DNA from: an uncultured Selenomonadales bacterium | Lineage (GTDB): Bacteria > Bacillota > Negativicutes > Acidaminococcales > Acidaminococcaceae | Length of the DNA: 40,714 nucleotides | Direction: 5' to 3' | Assembly (NCBI GenBank): GCA_900315925.1 | Contig: ONAV01000043.1 | Span: 1-40,714, forward strand | In this document: positions 8,689 to 19,525 of the stretch, in pieces | Position numbering within the stretch: position 1 is the stretch's first letter | How the letters are laid out: each line of letters starts with the position of its first letter | Program-made: the position numbers and the translations under genes | The notes under the pieces: model-generated | Seen by the model: the letters and a program-made list of their open reading frames with translations, nothing else | Told to the model about the DNA's origin: nothing | Database searches by the model: none

Positions 8689-8856
8689 TTAGAAAAAGTA
8701 TTCGCAAAACCGTTCATGATTGCTATTCCATGGATTCATTCGCCTATGGCTTCGAAACTCGGGGCTTCGCCCCTCAAACAGTCTCGCCATAACGGCGAAT
8801 TTCACCTCATGGAATGTCGCAATCATTCCCGACGTTTTGCTCATATCTTTTCCTAA
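8689..8856. repeat. Type A intergenic hairpin repeat, copy 1
   Basis: This 168-base near-palindrome lies between tmk and holB. Its arms pair in successive blocks: outer TTAGAAAAAG with CTTTTCCTAA (one mismatch), ATGATTGC with GCAATCAT, ATTCCATG with CATGGAAT, ATTCGCC with GGCGAAT, TATGGC with GCCATA, and a terminal GGGGCTTCGCCCC hairpin. The apex from GCTTCGAAACTC to CAAACAGTCTCGCC is shared with copies 2 and 3. It ends 32 bases before the holB start. Confidence 0.85.
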
Positions 8857-8888
8857 CCAATATTTTTAAGCTTTCTTACAGGTGCACT

Positions 8889-9935
8889 ATGTTTGACCAA
8901 ATTGTAGGACATCAACAGAATAAAGAATTCCTGGCACGGTTCTTAAAACGGGAAGAACGGCCTCACGCGTTGTTGTTCTACGGACCGGAGGGAATCGGCA
9001 AATGCCTGCTGGCCAAAGAGTTTGCCAGAGCGTTTCTGTGCCTGGGTTCCTCACAGGGAGATAGGCCCTGCAATCACTGTGAAAGCTGCCGCCTGCTGAA
9101 CTTCGAAACCGGCAACTTCGCTCATCCGGATTACCTGTACTTTGACCCCATGACGGATGAGGAACAGGAAAAGAAAAAAACAAAAATTATTTCCGTGAGC
9201 CAGATTCGCAGTTTAATTAAACAGTCTGCCTTCGGTCCCACGTTGTCAAAACAAAAAATCTGTATTGTCAACGAAGCGGACACCATGAACACGGAAGCGG
9301 CCAATTCGCTGCTGAAACTGCTGGAGGAACCGCCGGACAAATGGTTCTTTATTCTGGTGGCTTCGTCGGTGAGCCGTCTCCTGCCCACCATTTTATCCCG
9401 GGTGATTCAGGTGCGGTTTACGCCGCTGTCTGTGCAGGAAACAAAAAAAGCATTACTGACTAAAGATATTCCCGAGGCCGAAGCGGACCTGCTGGCGCAT
9501 CTGTCTGATGGGTCGTTAGGACAGGCGCTCCGGTTCCGGGAAGAACGGATCATGGACTACCGCAATGCAGCCTTGAAGTTTGTAGCGGAGTTTCCTATGC
9601 AGGCGCCCATGACCTATCTGCTGAATGAAGATTATTTTTCTGATGTGATCCCCTCTTCCGGTGGCAATGAGCAACTGCAGCGTTTTGTGACAATGACGGT
9701 TTTGCTGTTGCGGGACTTGCTGTTTGTGAAGAGCGGGTTATCGAATCAGATTTTTAATATAGATGCGTTGCCTCAATTGCAGGCCATAGCAAAAAAATGG
9801 GATGAGAGAAGAATCCATCAGGCCTCGGAGGCGGCGCAGGAAGCAGCGGCAGCCGCAGTGCGGCGGGCCAACACCAAAAGTGTGTTGGACAATGTAACCT
9901 TTAAGATTAATGCATGCTGCGAAGGAAGATTGTAA
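8889..9935 (+). CDS. holB: DNA polymerase III subunit delta'
   Basis: This 348-residue AAA+ protein is a subunit of the clamp loader that places the sliding clamp on DNA. It shows the N-terminal FDQIVGHQQNKEFL segment, a Walker-A-like GPEGIGKCLLAKE, a zinc-binding cluster ending in CNHCESC (with an earlier Cys in AFLCLG), the NEADTMNTEAANSLLKLLEEPP Walker-B-like/SRC region and the PTILSRVIQ sensor segment. I used ATG 8889 (MFDQIVG), preceded by AGGTG; the longer frame starting at 8814 runs into the upstream repeat. Gene order tmk-holB-ricT matches other Firmicutes. Confidence 0.93.
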   Translation: MFDQIVGHQQNKEFLARFLKREERPHALLFYGPEGIGKCLLAKEFARAFLCLGSSQGDRPCNHCESCRLLNFETGNFAHPDYLYFDPMTDEEQEKKKTKIISVSQIRSLIKQSAFGPTLSKQKICIVNEADTMNTEAANSLLKLLEEPPDKWFFILVASSVSRLLPTILSRVIQVRFTPLSVQETKKALLTKDIPEAEADLLAHLSDGSLGQALRFREERIMDYRNAALKFVAEFPMQAPMTYLLNEDYFSDVIPSSGGNEQLQRFVTMTVLLLRDLLFVKSGLSNQIFNIDALPQLQAIAKKWDERRIHQASEAAQEAAAAAVRRANTKSVLDNVTFKINACCEGRL

Positions 9936-10060
9936 TAATATGATTTGAAAGATTTCTTTATTCCCGGCGGTCTGTCCTTTGGCAGAAAGGAGGCCGGTAG
10001 GAAAGAGTTCTTTCGTGAAGGTTTATGCCGCTGAATCCTGGCGGCGGAATGGAGGTTAGT

Positions 10061-10909
10061 GTGAAAAAAGTTGTAGGAATCCGTTTTAAGAAAACGTGCA
10101 AAATATATTATTTTGATCCGCTGGATATCGAATTTGTGTCAGGGGATCACGTCATTGTGGAAACGGCACGGGGCATGGAATATGGAACGGTGTCCATCGG
10201 TACCCGGGAAATTCCGGAAGAACAGATCAAGGCTCCGCTGAAGCCGATCCTTCGCAAAGCCACACCGGAAGATGAGGAAACGGTGATTCAGAACCAGGTA
10301 CGGGAGCGGGAGGCTTTCAATATCTGTCAGCGCCGGATCCAGCGTCACGGGCTGGAAATGAATCTGGTGGATGTAGAATTTACTTTTGATATTAATAAAA
10401 TCATTTTCTATTTTACGGCAGACGGTCGTATTGATTTCCGGGAACTGGTGAAAGATCTTGCTTCCGTATTCCGTACCCGTATCGAGCTGCGGCAGATCGG
10501 AGTCCGGGATGAAGCCAGGATGGTAGGCGGCATCGGCAGCTGCGGGCGGCCTTTGTGCTGTGCCAGCTGGCTGGGAGATTTTGAACCGGTTTCCATCCGT
10601 ATGGCAAAGAATCAGAATTTGTCTCTGAATCCTACCAAAATTTCCGGCAGCTGCGGACGCCTGATGTGCTGCCTTAAATATGAAGATTATATGTATGCCA
10701 AAGAAAAAGGAAAAGGCAGCCGGCCCCGGAAGGAATATGCGGAAGCGCCTCAGGTGGGATCCATGGTGGCCACCAGTATGGGCAAAGGCAAGGTTACCAC
10801 TGTGAACAAAGCCAAACATACCGCTACGGTGCAGCTTTCCCCGGATAATGTGGTGACGCTGGAGTGGGATGAGCTGATTGACGCATCCCAGGCTATGGAT
10901 GACGATTAA
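10061..10909 (+). CDS. ricT: RicT/YaaT PSP1-domain regulatory iron-sulfur protein
   Basis: This 282-residue protein belongs to the PSP1 C-terminal/YaaT family. In B. subtilis RicT forms the RicAFT complex with YmcA and YlbF, carries [4Fe-4S] clusters and steers RNase Y-dependent mRNA maturation. The Cys motif is intact here (GGIGSCGRPLCCASWL followed by SGSCGRLMCCLKYE). I prefer GTG 10061 because GGAGG lies five bases upstream; ATG 10049 and 10025 are in-frame alternatives without such a site. The partner genes are not in the window. The C-terminal tail after the Cys region holds a short KOW-like beta segment. Confidence 0.92.
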   Translation: MKKVVGIRFKKTCKIYYFDPLDIEFVSGDHVIVETARGMEYGTVSIGTREIPEEQIKAPLKPILRKATPEDEETVIQNQVREREAFNICQRRIQRHGLEMNLVDVEFTFDINKIIFYFTADGRIDFRELVKDLASVFRTRIELRQIGVRDEARMVGGIGSCGRPLCCASWLGDFEPVSIRMAKNQNLSLNPTKISGSCGRLMCCLKYEDYMYAKEKGKGSRPRKEYAEAPQVGSMVATSMGKGKVTTVNKAKHTATVQLSPDNVVTLEWDELIDASQAMDDD

Positions 10910-10973
10910 GAAAATGGAGTGTTGTGCTTAATGCCAATACCTGTTGGAATTAAGATAATTTTTACAAAAAGCT

Positions 10974-11786
10974 ATGAGCGAAATCAGAGAAGATTACCTG
11001 CCGGGGTGCAGATATAAAATTTATCAGGACCCGGCGGAGTTTACCTTTACGACCGATTCCGTCTTTCTGGCCCACTTTCCCCATCTAGCCAACAAAGCGA
11101 AAGTGTTGGAATTAGGCTGCGGCACCGGGGCCATCAGTTTTTATCTGGCAGCCCGGGGCGCGGCGGAAGTGACCGGGCTGGATGTGAATCCCCGTATGGT
11201 GGAACTGTTCAACCGCAGTGCGGAGGCGAACGGGATTTTCTGGCAGGAAGAGACCGGTGCAACAGAGATGAAAGCAGAAGTGCGAAAGCGCGGAGCTGTT
11301 TCTGTGACAGTCGACTCTGTATCCGAATCCAAGGAACTTGCGCCTAAAGTTCATGCGCTGGAGTGGGATATAAAAGAAATAAAAAGTTTTTGCCCGACAG
11401 AATCGTTTGACCTGGTTGTTGCCAATCCGCCGTATCGAAACAGCGGCAGGGAACGGACCATAGGAACCAGCGCCTGCCACGAAAAAACAGCTGTGCTGGA
11501 AGATTTTTTTGCGGCAGCCTGTTATACGCTGCACAGCCGCGGGCGTTTTGCCCTGGTGCAGCTGCCGGAACGGTTCATGGAATCCATGGAACTGGCTATC
11601 AGATATAACCTGCAGCCAAAAAAACTGCAGTGGGTCCATGCTTCCGTAGATAAACCGGCCTGGATCTTTTTGCTGGAAATGGTAAAAAACGGAAGCTACG
11701 GATTAGAAGTGTTGCCACCGCTGATTATGTACAATGCGGACGGCACGCTGACGGAGCAGGCAAAAAGACAAATGAAGAAAGATTAA
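10974..11786 (+). CDS. TrmN6-like tRNA1(Val) A37 N6-methyltransferase (YabB)
   Basis: This 270-residue S-adenosylmethionine-dependent methyltransferase resembles TrmN6/YabB, which methylates adenosine 37 of tRNA-Val in E. coli. It has the SAM motif VLELGCGTGAISFYL (about 43-57), the acidic VTGLDVNPRM strand end and the amino-methylase motif VVANPPYRNS. Between residues about 80 and 128, where homologues have a short GD strand, there is an added polar stretch (EETGATEMKAEVRKRGAVS and on). No clear ribosome site precedes ATG 10974. The gene occupies the yabB position of the cluster; its substrate here is inferred from homology and context. Confidence 0.85.
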   Translation: MSEIREDYLPGCRYKIYQDPAEFTFTTDSVFLAHFPHLANKAKVLELGCGTGAISFYLAARGAAEVTGLDVNPRMVELFNRSAEANGIFWQEETGATEMKAEVRKRGAVSVTVDSVSESKELAPKVHALEWDIKEIKSFCPTESFDLVVANPPYRNSGRERTIGTSACHEKTAVLEDFFAAACYTLHSRGRFALVQLPERFMESMELAIRYNLQPKKLQWVHASVDKPAWIFLLEMVKNGSYGLEVLPPLIMYNADGTLTEQAKRQMKKD

Positions 11787-11795
11787 AAATTTCTT

Positions 11796-11963
11796 TTGTA
11801 AAAAGATTACGCAAAAACGTTCGTGTTTGCTATTTCACGGACTCATTCGCCTGTGGCTTCGAAACTCGGGGCTTCGCCCCTCAAACAGTCTCGCCACCGC
11901 GGCGAATTTCGTCTCCTGAAATGACGCAAACGCTCACTATGTTTTGCTTACATCTTTTTACAA
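11796..11963. repeat. Type A intergenic hairpin repeat, copy 2
   Basis: This 168-base copy begins 10 bases after the trmN6-like stop and ends 46 bases before rsmI. Its outer arms are TTGTAAAAAGAT and ATCTTTTTACAA, perfectly complementary but different from copy 1. ATTCGCC/GGCGAAT, GTGGC/GCCAC and the GGGGCTTCGCCCC apex are present. Confidence 0.85.
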
Positions 11964-12009
11964 CATGAAGTTTTTCTTTAAAATATTTTAAAATTTATTT
12001 GGAGACCTT

Positions 12010-12849
12010 ATGCCCGGTACATTATTTTTGGTCGCGACCCCCATTGGAAATTTAGGCGACATGACGCCGCGGGCGGTGCAGGTGCTGACGGACGCTGATT
12101 TAATTGCAGCGGAAGACACCCGGCGCACGCTGCAGCTGCTGAACCATTTTTCCATCAAGGGAAAGTTGATTCATTACGATGAAAACAATAAAGAGAAGCA
12201 GGGGCCTGTTTTACTGCAGGAACTGCTGCAGGGAAACAATGTAGCGCTGGTAACTGACGCAGGCTTTCCGGGGATTTCGGATCCGGGGGAGGCCATGGCG
12301 CAGCTGGCCATTGAAAACGGCATCACCGTTACGCCGGTGCCGGGGGCTAATGCCTGCCTTACGGCTCTGGTAGCTTCGGGACTTCCGTCTACGCCGTTCT
12401 TTTTCGGGGCGTTTCTGCCAAAAAGCAAAAAGAACCGGAAAGAGCAGCTGGAAAAATGGAAACAGATCCCTGCAACCATTGTTTTATATGAAGCGCCTCA
12501 CCGGATTGTGGAAGTGCTGGAAGAAATCCTGACAGTATGGGGCGACCGGCAGATGGCGTTCGGCAGGGAACTGACCAAGCTGCACGAAGAGTTCTGGCGG
12601 GGCACTGTCTCCCAGGCAATTTTCCGATTAAAAGAAAATCCTCCTCGTGGAGAATTTGTTCTGGTCATTGCCCAGGCGGAAGAAAAACCGCCGGACGACA
12701 CGGACAACATGGATCCGTTGGATGCAGTGAAAGAAAAAATCGCAAAAGGCATTCCCAAAAAAGAAGCGTTAAGTGAAATTGCAAAACAGTTTAAAATTCC
12801 CAAACGGGATTTATATAACCGCTTGATTCAGGAGCAGGAAAAAGAGTAA
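12010..12849 (+). CDS. rsmI: 16S rRNA C1402 ribose 2'-O-methyltransferase
   Basis: RsmI methylates the 2'-hydroxyl of cytidine 1402 in the 16S rRNA decoding centre using SAM. The 279-residue product has the tetrapyrrole-methylase fold signatures LFLVATPIGNLGDMTPRAV, AAEDTRRTLQLL, VALVTDAGFPGISDPG, PVPGANACLTALVASG and YEAPHRI in the expected order, plus a C-terminal helical tail with a helix-turn-helix-like KKEALSEIAKQFKIPKRDLY. Length is normal. The ATG has GGAG seven bases upstream. It corresponds to yabC in the B. subtilis cluster. Confidence 0.95.
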   Translation: MPGTLFLVATPIGNLGDMTPRAVQVLTDADLIAAEDTRRTLQLLNHFSIKGKLIHYDENNKEKQGPVLLQELLQGNNVALVTDAGFPGISDPGEAMAQLAIENGITVTPVPGANACLTALVASGLPSTPFFFGAFLPKSKKNRKEQLEKWKQIPATIVLYEAPHRIVEVLEEILTVWGDRQMAFGRELTKLHEEFWRGTVSQAIFRLKENPPRGEFVLVIAQAEEKPPDDTDNMDPLDAVKEKIAKGIPKKEALSEIAKQFKIPKRDLYNRLIQEQEKE

Positions 12850-12971
12850 AATATAAGGTGTAGATAAATTTTCATGTTAGAACTTTTTTCTGCACGATGA
12901 GATAAGCATTAGGAATTAAAGCGTTTTACAAAATTCAGGTAACAATTCTGCAAGGCAGACATACTATATAA

Positions 12972-15234
<2,263 letters not shown>

Positions 15235-15257
15235 AAGATTAGAATAATAAAAATTGT

Positions 15258-15422
15258 GCGTGGCAAGATTTTCCAAAACTGTTTGCGTTTGCTATTTCAT
15301 GGGCTCATGCACCTGTGGCTGCGAAACTCGGGCTTCGCCCTCAAACAGTCTTGCCACGACGGTGCATTTCGTCTCATGAAATAACGCAAACGCTCACAAT
15401 GTTTTGTTCAATCTTGCCACGC
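15258..15422. repeat. Type A intergenic hairpin repeat, copy 3
   Basis: This 165-base copy lies between metG and tatD and ends 32 bases before the tatD start. Its outer arms GCGTGGCAAGATT and AATCTTGCCACGC pair perfectly. Compared with copies 1 and 2 the inner stem ATTCGCC/GGCGAAT has become ATGCACC/GGTGCAT with changes on both sides, and the apex is GGGCTTCGCCC. Confidence 0.85.
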
Positions 15423-15454
15423 TACAATCTTTTAAAACTATTGAAAGGTTTTCT

Positions 15455-16243
15455 ATGTCACGTTTAGGAATTATTGATACCCACGCCCATTTAGATGACA
15501 ACCGTTTTGATTCAGACCGCGCTGCGGTGATGGAACGGCTGGCCAATGATATGGAAGCGGTCATCACCCAGGGCACCACGTATGAATCTTCCGTTGCATC
15601 CGTCAACATGGCGGAGCAGTATGATTTTGTGTATGCCGCGGTGGGCTGGCATCCGGAAGATCTGGCCGGTATCAAAGACGAAAGTTATATTACTGAACTG
15701 GAGCAACTGGTTCGCAATCATAAAAAAGTGGTAGCCATCGGGGAAATCGGGCTGGATTATTATTGGAAGGAAAACGAGCCGAAGGAAGTGCAGCTGCTGC
15801 GTTTGAAACAGCAGTGCGATCTGGCATATTCCCTGGACTTGCCGGTCGTGATCCATAACCGGGAAGCCCACGGCGATTGCCTGAACTTTTTCCAAAATGA
15901 AGTTCCCAAAGAACTGAAGGTGGTGTTCCATTGCTATTCCGGTTCCCTGGAAATGGCGAAGGAACTGTGGAAACGCGGTTACTATTTAGGCTTTGGCGGA
16001 ACATCTACCTATAAAAATAACAAGAAGGTGCGGGAAGTGCTGGCAGCCTGTCCGGAAGAATTGTTTGTCCTGGAGACGGATTGTCCCTATCTGGCTCCGG
16101 AACCGTTCCGGGGACGGCGCAACGACCCAAGCCTGACAGAATATGTTGCCAAAAACGCGGCCCTGGTCCGGGGCACGAGTTTTGAGCATATTGCGGCGCA
16201 GACCACGAAGAATGCCCGCACGTTGTTTAACAAAATGAAATAA
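15455..16243 (+). CDS. tatD: TatD family metal-dependent deoxyribonuclease
   Basis: This 262-residue TIM-barrel hydrolase belongs to the TatD/YabD family of metal-dependent 3'-5' DNases. Metal ligands are visible as IDTHAHLDD (HxH), AIGEIGLDYY (Glu), VIHNREAHGD and VFHCYSG (His) and LETDCPYLAPEP (Asp). I used ATG 15455 with AAAGG upstream; the longer frame from 15404 overlaps repeat copy 3. The gene follows metG as yabD follows metS in B. subtilis. Confidence 0.93.
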   Translation: MSRLGIIDTHAHLDDNRFDSDRAAVMERLANDMEAVITQGTTYESSVASVNMAEQYDFVYAAVGWHPEDLAGIKDESYITELEQLVRNHKKVVAIGEIGLDYYWKENEPKEVQLLRLKQQCDLAYSLDLPVVIHNREAHGDCLNFFQNEVPKELKVVFHCYSGSLEMAKELWKRGYYLGFGGTSTYKNNKKVREVLAACPEELFVLETDCPYLAPEPFRGRRNDPSLTEYVAKNAALVRGTSFEHIAAQTTKNARTLFNKMK

Positions 16244-16266
16244 AAAAGCAAAAGAGGGATGAGACC

Positions 16267-16914
16267 ATGGAGGATGGTGAAAAAAAGGTTTCCGTATCTG
16301 CATTAAAGGCGATTAAAGACAGACGCAGTATCCGCAAATTTAAATCAGAACCAATTTCCGAAATGGACCTGCACACAATTTTGGAGGCAGGGATAGCGGC
16401 TCCTTCTTCCAAAAACCGGCAGCCCTGGCACTTTACGGTGATACGGGGAGAGGCCAAAGAAGAGCTGACCCGTGTCATGGAACGGGGGCTGAATCTGGAA
16501 GTGAAAGCGCACGAGCCGTTTTTGCCGGACAGCATGAAATATATTAACGGCGCCTTTACCAGCGTAAATGTAATGCGGGAGGCTCCGGTGGTCGTGCTGG
16601 TCTCCAATGAACGGGGCAAAGGCATTGACTTTACAGATAATCTGTCCGTAGATGAGCGGGTGGCAGAAATCTGTAATGTGCAGTCTGTAGCGGCAGCCAT
16701 TGAAAATATGCTGCTGGCTGCGCAGGAACTGGGAATCGGAAGCCTGTGGATCTGCGATGTCTTCTTTGCGTATCCGGAAATTTCCGCATGGCTGGAAAAG
16801 AAAAATCCGGGACACGGCATGATGGTGGCAGCCCTTGCTTTTGGTTACGGAGAGGAAGTCCCCAGGGCCCGGGCGCGGAAAACGCTGCACGACGTGGCAA
16901 CGTTTATTAAATAA
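16267..16914 (+). CDS. Nitroreductase family protein
   Basis: This 215-residue protein is a flavin-dependent nitroreductase-family oxidoreductase. The N-terminal FMN-binding signature IKDRRSIRKF followed by AGIAAPSSKNRQPWHF is typical, as is the C-terminal ALAFGYGEE. Members reduce nitro compounds, quinones or other small molecules with NAD(P)H, and the physiological substrate cannot be told. It begins 23 bases after tatD with GAGGGATGAG upstream of ATG 16267, so it may be co-transcribed. It is not part of the ancestral cluster and starts the inserted block. Confidence 0.88.
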   Translation: MEDGEKKVSVSALKAIKDRRSIRKFKSEPISEMDLHTILEAGIAAPSSKNRQPWHFTVIRGEAKEELTRVMERGLNLEVKAHEPFLPDSMKYINGAFTSVNVMREAPVVVLVSNERGKGIDFTDNLSVDERVAEICNVQSVAAAIENMLLAAQELGIGSLWICDVFFAYPEISAWLEKKNPGHGMMVAALAFGYGEEVPRARARKTLHDVATFIK

Positions 16915-16953
16915 CCCGTAGCTGCGCTATTTTTATTGCTCTTACAGCGTCAA

Positions 16954-17005
16954 AAATCGCTGCCACTCAGGGAAGTCTGCAGAGTGAAAGCGATTTCGTT
17001 TTTAA
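16954..17005 (+). terminator. Intrinsic terminator after the nitroreductase gene
   Basis: A long stem pairs AAATCGCTGCCACTC with GAGTGAAAGCGATTT (one internal mismatch) and is followed by CGTTTTT. It ends the cluster transcript before the next gene at 17021. Confidence 0.65.
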
Positions 17006-17020
17006 GAGGAAGGTATTTTC

Positions 17021-17557
17021 ATGTTCAACCTGCTGTTTCCTTATGAGTATGTGGACAGTGTGTTTTCTATCGATTACAAAAAATTATTGCAAAAAGGCTA
17101 CAAAGGAATCATTTTCGATATCGATATGACGCTGGTTCCCCACGGAGCCGATTCAACAGCAGAAATAGATGCGCTGTTTAAATCCATTCACGCTGCAGGA
17201 CTGAAAACTCTTTTGTTAACCAATAACAGCGAAGAACGAGTGAAACGGTTTATCAGAAATATTGATACACTTTACCTTTGTGATGCACAAAAGCCAAATC
17301 CGGAATGTTATTTGAAAGCTGTTGAGATGATGGGCATTCGAAAAAGCGAAACACTTTTTATCGGAGACCAGATTTTTATCGACATTTACGGGGCCAATAA
17401 ATGCGGCATAGCCAATATACTTGTAAAATATGTGACCGCTGAAGTAGAGACTAAAATAGGAATCCGGCGTAACCTGGAAAAAATCATTCTTGCGCTATAC
17501 AGAATCACCGGGGTTTATCAGCACCGGCTGGGAGATATTCTGAAGACAGAGCGGTAA
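17021..17557 (+). CDS. YqeG family HAD-IIIA phosphatase
   Basis: This 178-residue protein belongs to the YqeG family of HAD-superfamily phosphatases. It has motif I as IIFDIDMTLVPHG with both Asp residues, motif II as LLLTNNS, the Lys in DAQKPNPE and motif IV as FIGDQIFIDIYGANKCG. The family is widespread in Firmicutes and the substrate is unknown to me; it may be a lipid-linked or nucleotide phosphate. The next gene begins 130 bases downstream without a clear terminator. Confidence 0.88.
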   Translation: MFNLLFPYEYVDSVFSIDYKKLLQKGYKGIIFDIDMTLVPHGADSTAEIDALFKSIHAAGLKTLLLTNNSEERVKRFIRNIDTLYLCDAQKPNPECYLKAVEMMGIRKSETLFIGDQIFIDIYGANKCGIANILVKYVTAEVETKIGIRRNLEKIILALYRITGVYQHRLGDILKTER

Positions 17558-17687
17558 GGAAATGCCGGTCAGATGAGAGAATGTCCGGCAGGCATGCTGA
17601 CGAATTAACCAGTGTTTTCTTTAAATTACAGTAAAAATACAGTACGATTTTGCCTTTTCTGGCTTGAAAAACGGAGGCTGTTAGAAA

Positions 17688-18506
17688 ATGCTTTTCTGTG
17701 AGATCCACCCGATTTGTTATGAAATTTCTTTAAAAAAGGAAATCTGCAAACGGCATATCAAGGATTATTTAAGTGATATAAAATTTGCCAAAACAAAAAG
17801 CGACAAATGGCTGCCGAATGTTGTTACGGGCTACAGCTGCAATTTAATAAAAAGGGGCAAAGGCGTTGATTTACGGCTGCAGGAAAATAAGGCCGTGAAC
17901 ATCCGGTTAGCCTGCGATAAAATTGACGGTCTTCTGATTCGCCCGGGGGAGATGTTTTCCTTTTGGCACACGGTAGGAAAAACGACCAAGAAAAAAGGCT
18001 ATAAAGACGGACGCGTCATCATCCACAACAAACTAATTCCCGGACTGGGCGGCGGCCTTTGCAATTTAGGAAATACGATTCATTACATGGTTTTACACAG
18101 TCCCTTACAGGTTACGGAGTTCCATCATCATTCCGATGCGCTAGCTCCGGAAGAAGGGAAAAGAGTGCCGTTCAGTACCGGAACTTCTATCAGCTACAAT
18201 TACATCGATTACCGTTTTATAAACAATACCGATCAGATGATCCAGTTGCATGTCTGGTGCGATGATGAAAAACTGCACGCCGAGTTACGCAGCGAAACGG
18301 AATTCCCCTGGAGGTATGCCCTGGTTGAGGAAGATCATCATTTTCAAAAAGAAGAGGAAAAGTATTTCAGGGTTTCCAAAATTTTCAGAGAGACGATTGA
18401 ACGGTCAACAGGTGATGTTATAAATAAAGAACTCATTTTAGATAACCATTCGGAAGTAATGTACGATTACGACCTGATTCCAAAAGACCTGATTGACAAC
18501 AGATAA
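17688..18506 (+). CDS. VanW family protein
   Basis: This 272-residue protein matches the VanW family, named for an accessory gene of some vancomycin-resistance clusters, with an unresolved biochemical role. The diagnostic core is GEMFSFWHTVGKTTKKKGYKDG, then GLGGGLCNLGNTIHYMVLHSPLQVTEFHHHSD and a SYNYIDYRFINNTD segment. No signal peptide is seen. GGAGG lies upstream of ATG 17688 at a slightly long distance. The 3' end carries a short sequence (GATTGACAACAGA) repeated once more downstream near 18560, perhaps a local duplication. Confidence 0.85.
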   Translation: MLFCEIHPICYEISLKKEICKRHIKDYLSDIKFAKTKSDKWLPNVVTGYSCNLIKRGKGVDLRLQENKAVNIRLACDKIDGLLIRPGEMFSFWHTVGKTTKKKGYKDGRVIIHNKLIPGLGGGLCNLGNTIHYMVLHSPLQVTEFHHHSDALAPEEGKRVPFSTGTSISYNYIDYRFINNTDQMIQLHVWCDDEKLHAELRSETEFPWRYALVEEDHHFQKEEEKYFRVSKIFRETIERSTGDVINKELILDNHSEVMYDYDLIPKDLIDNR

Positions 18507-18645
18507 TTTTCAAAATGATTTGACAGACAACAGAGAGCGATTTACCCCGACAGATTTAATTGACAACAGAGTATGACCCAGATCCCAAATGTTTGATGTA
18601 TCATAAACAGTAAATCGGCAGTTGAAGAAAGACGAGGATGTAATT

Positions 18646-19314
18646 ATGGGAAACGCGCCGGAATTGATTGTCATGCTTACTCATAATGATCTCACGGTTC
18701 ATAATGCATATGATATTTTTGATCAATGCAGGAACTCCAGGGCAAAATTTTGGGGGTTCAAAGAAGAACCGCTGCCTTTGGAACAAATGAAAAAGCTGTT
18801 CCGCTATATGAAGAGCTGCGGGAAGACCACGTTTCTGGAGGTGGTTGCGTACAGTGAAAAGGAATGCATGGACGGTGCAAAAAAAGCGGTTGAATGTAAC
18901 TGCGATTTTCTTCTGGGCACCACGTTTTCGGATTCCATAAATGAATTTTGCAGGCTGAATCATATTAAGTACATGCCCTTTGTGGGAAAAATTACCGGCC
19001 GCCCATCCGTTTTGGATGGCACTGTGGAAGACATGATACAGGAAGCAAAAACCTACATAGCAAAAGGAGTTTACGGAATTGATCTGTTAGGGTACAGATA
19101 TACGGGCGACGCAACAGGCCTGAACCGGGAATTCGTTGCCAATGTCAATGCGCCGGTTTGTATTGCCGGCAGCGTCAACAGTTATGAAAGATTAACGGAG
19201 CTTAAATCCATTGCGCCCTGGGCCTTTACCATTGGCGGAGCTTTTTTTGAGAATCAGTTTGACGGCACGTTTCAAGAGCAGATTAATAAAGTGTGCGAAT
19301 ATGTAAATCGGTAA
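18646..19314 (+). CDS. TIM-barrel-like protein of unknown function
   Basis: This 222-residue cytosolic protein looks like a (beta/alpha)8 barrel of the NanE/HisA or phosphate-binding type. Alternating strands and helices (LIVMLTHNDL, FLEVVAY, CDFLLGTTF, GIDLLGYRYTG) lead to the C-terminal VCIAGSVNSYERL and TIGGAFFE, reminiscent of a phosphate-binding site. I do not assign a reaction. ATG 18646 has GAGG eight bases upstream and is preferred over the TTG at 18622. It probably shares a transcript with the VanW gene. Confidence 0.6.
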   Translation: MGNAPELIVMLTHNDLTVHNAYDIFDQCRNSRAKFWGFKEEPLPLEQMKKLFRYMKSCGKTTFLEVVAYSEKECMDGAKKAVECNCDFLLGTTFSDSINEFCRLNHIKYMPFVGKITGRPSVLDGTVEDMIQEAKTYIAKGVYGIDLLGYRYTGDATGLNREFVANVNAPVCIAGSVNSYERLTELKSIAPWAFTIGGAFFENQFDGTFQEQINKVCEYVNR

Positions 19315-19391
19315 ATTTTACCTCAAAAATGATAAATATGTTACTTTTTTCTTAGTTGCTTCTGATTGTATACACAGAACACAGAAAAACA

Positions 19392-19420
19392 TTGACACTT
19401 TTTTTGATTATTAATATAAT
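19392..19420 (+). promoter_or_regulatory. Perfect-consensus sigma-70 promoter
   Basis: TTGACA (19392-19397), a 17-bp spacer and TATAAT (19415-19420) form an exact consensus promoter 105 bases before the binding-protein start, predicting strong expression. Confidence 0.85.
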
Positions 19421-19525
19421 TTCAAGCAAATAGTTACAAATATTGAAATGAAGTCCTTTATGAATGTGCATAAGGGTACGAGACAAAAACTTGTTGTAAC
19501 TATAGAAGGGCGAGGGGGGAAAATT

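Noticed and set aside
8689-8856. Small open frames running through the repeat between tmk and holB
   Set aside because: The same sequence occurs in other gaps as a hairpin with indels that break any frame, so it is not coding.
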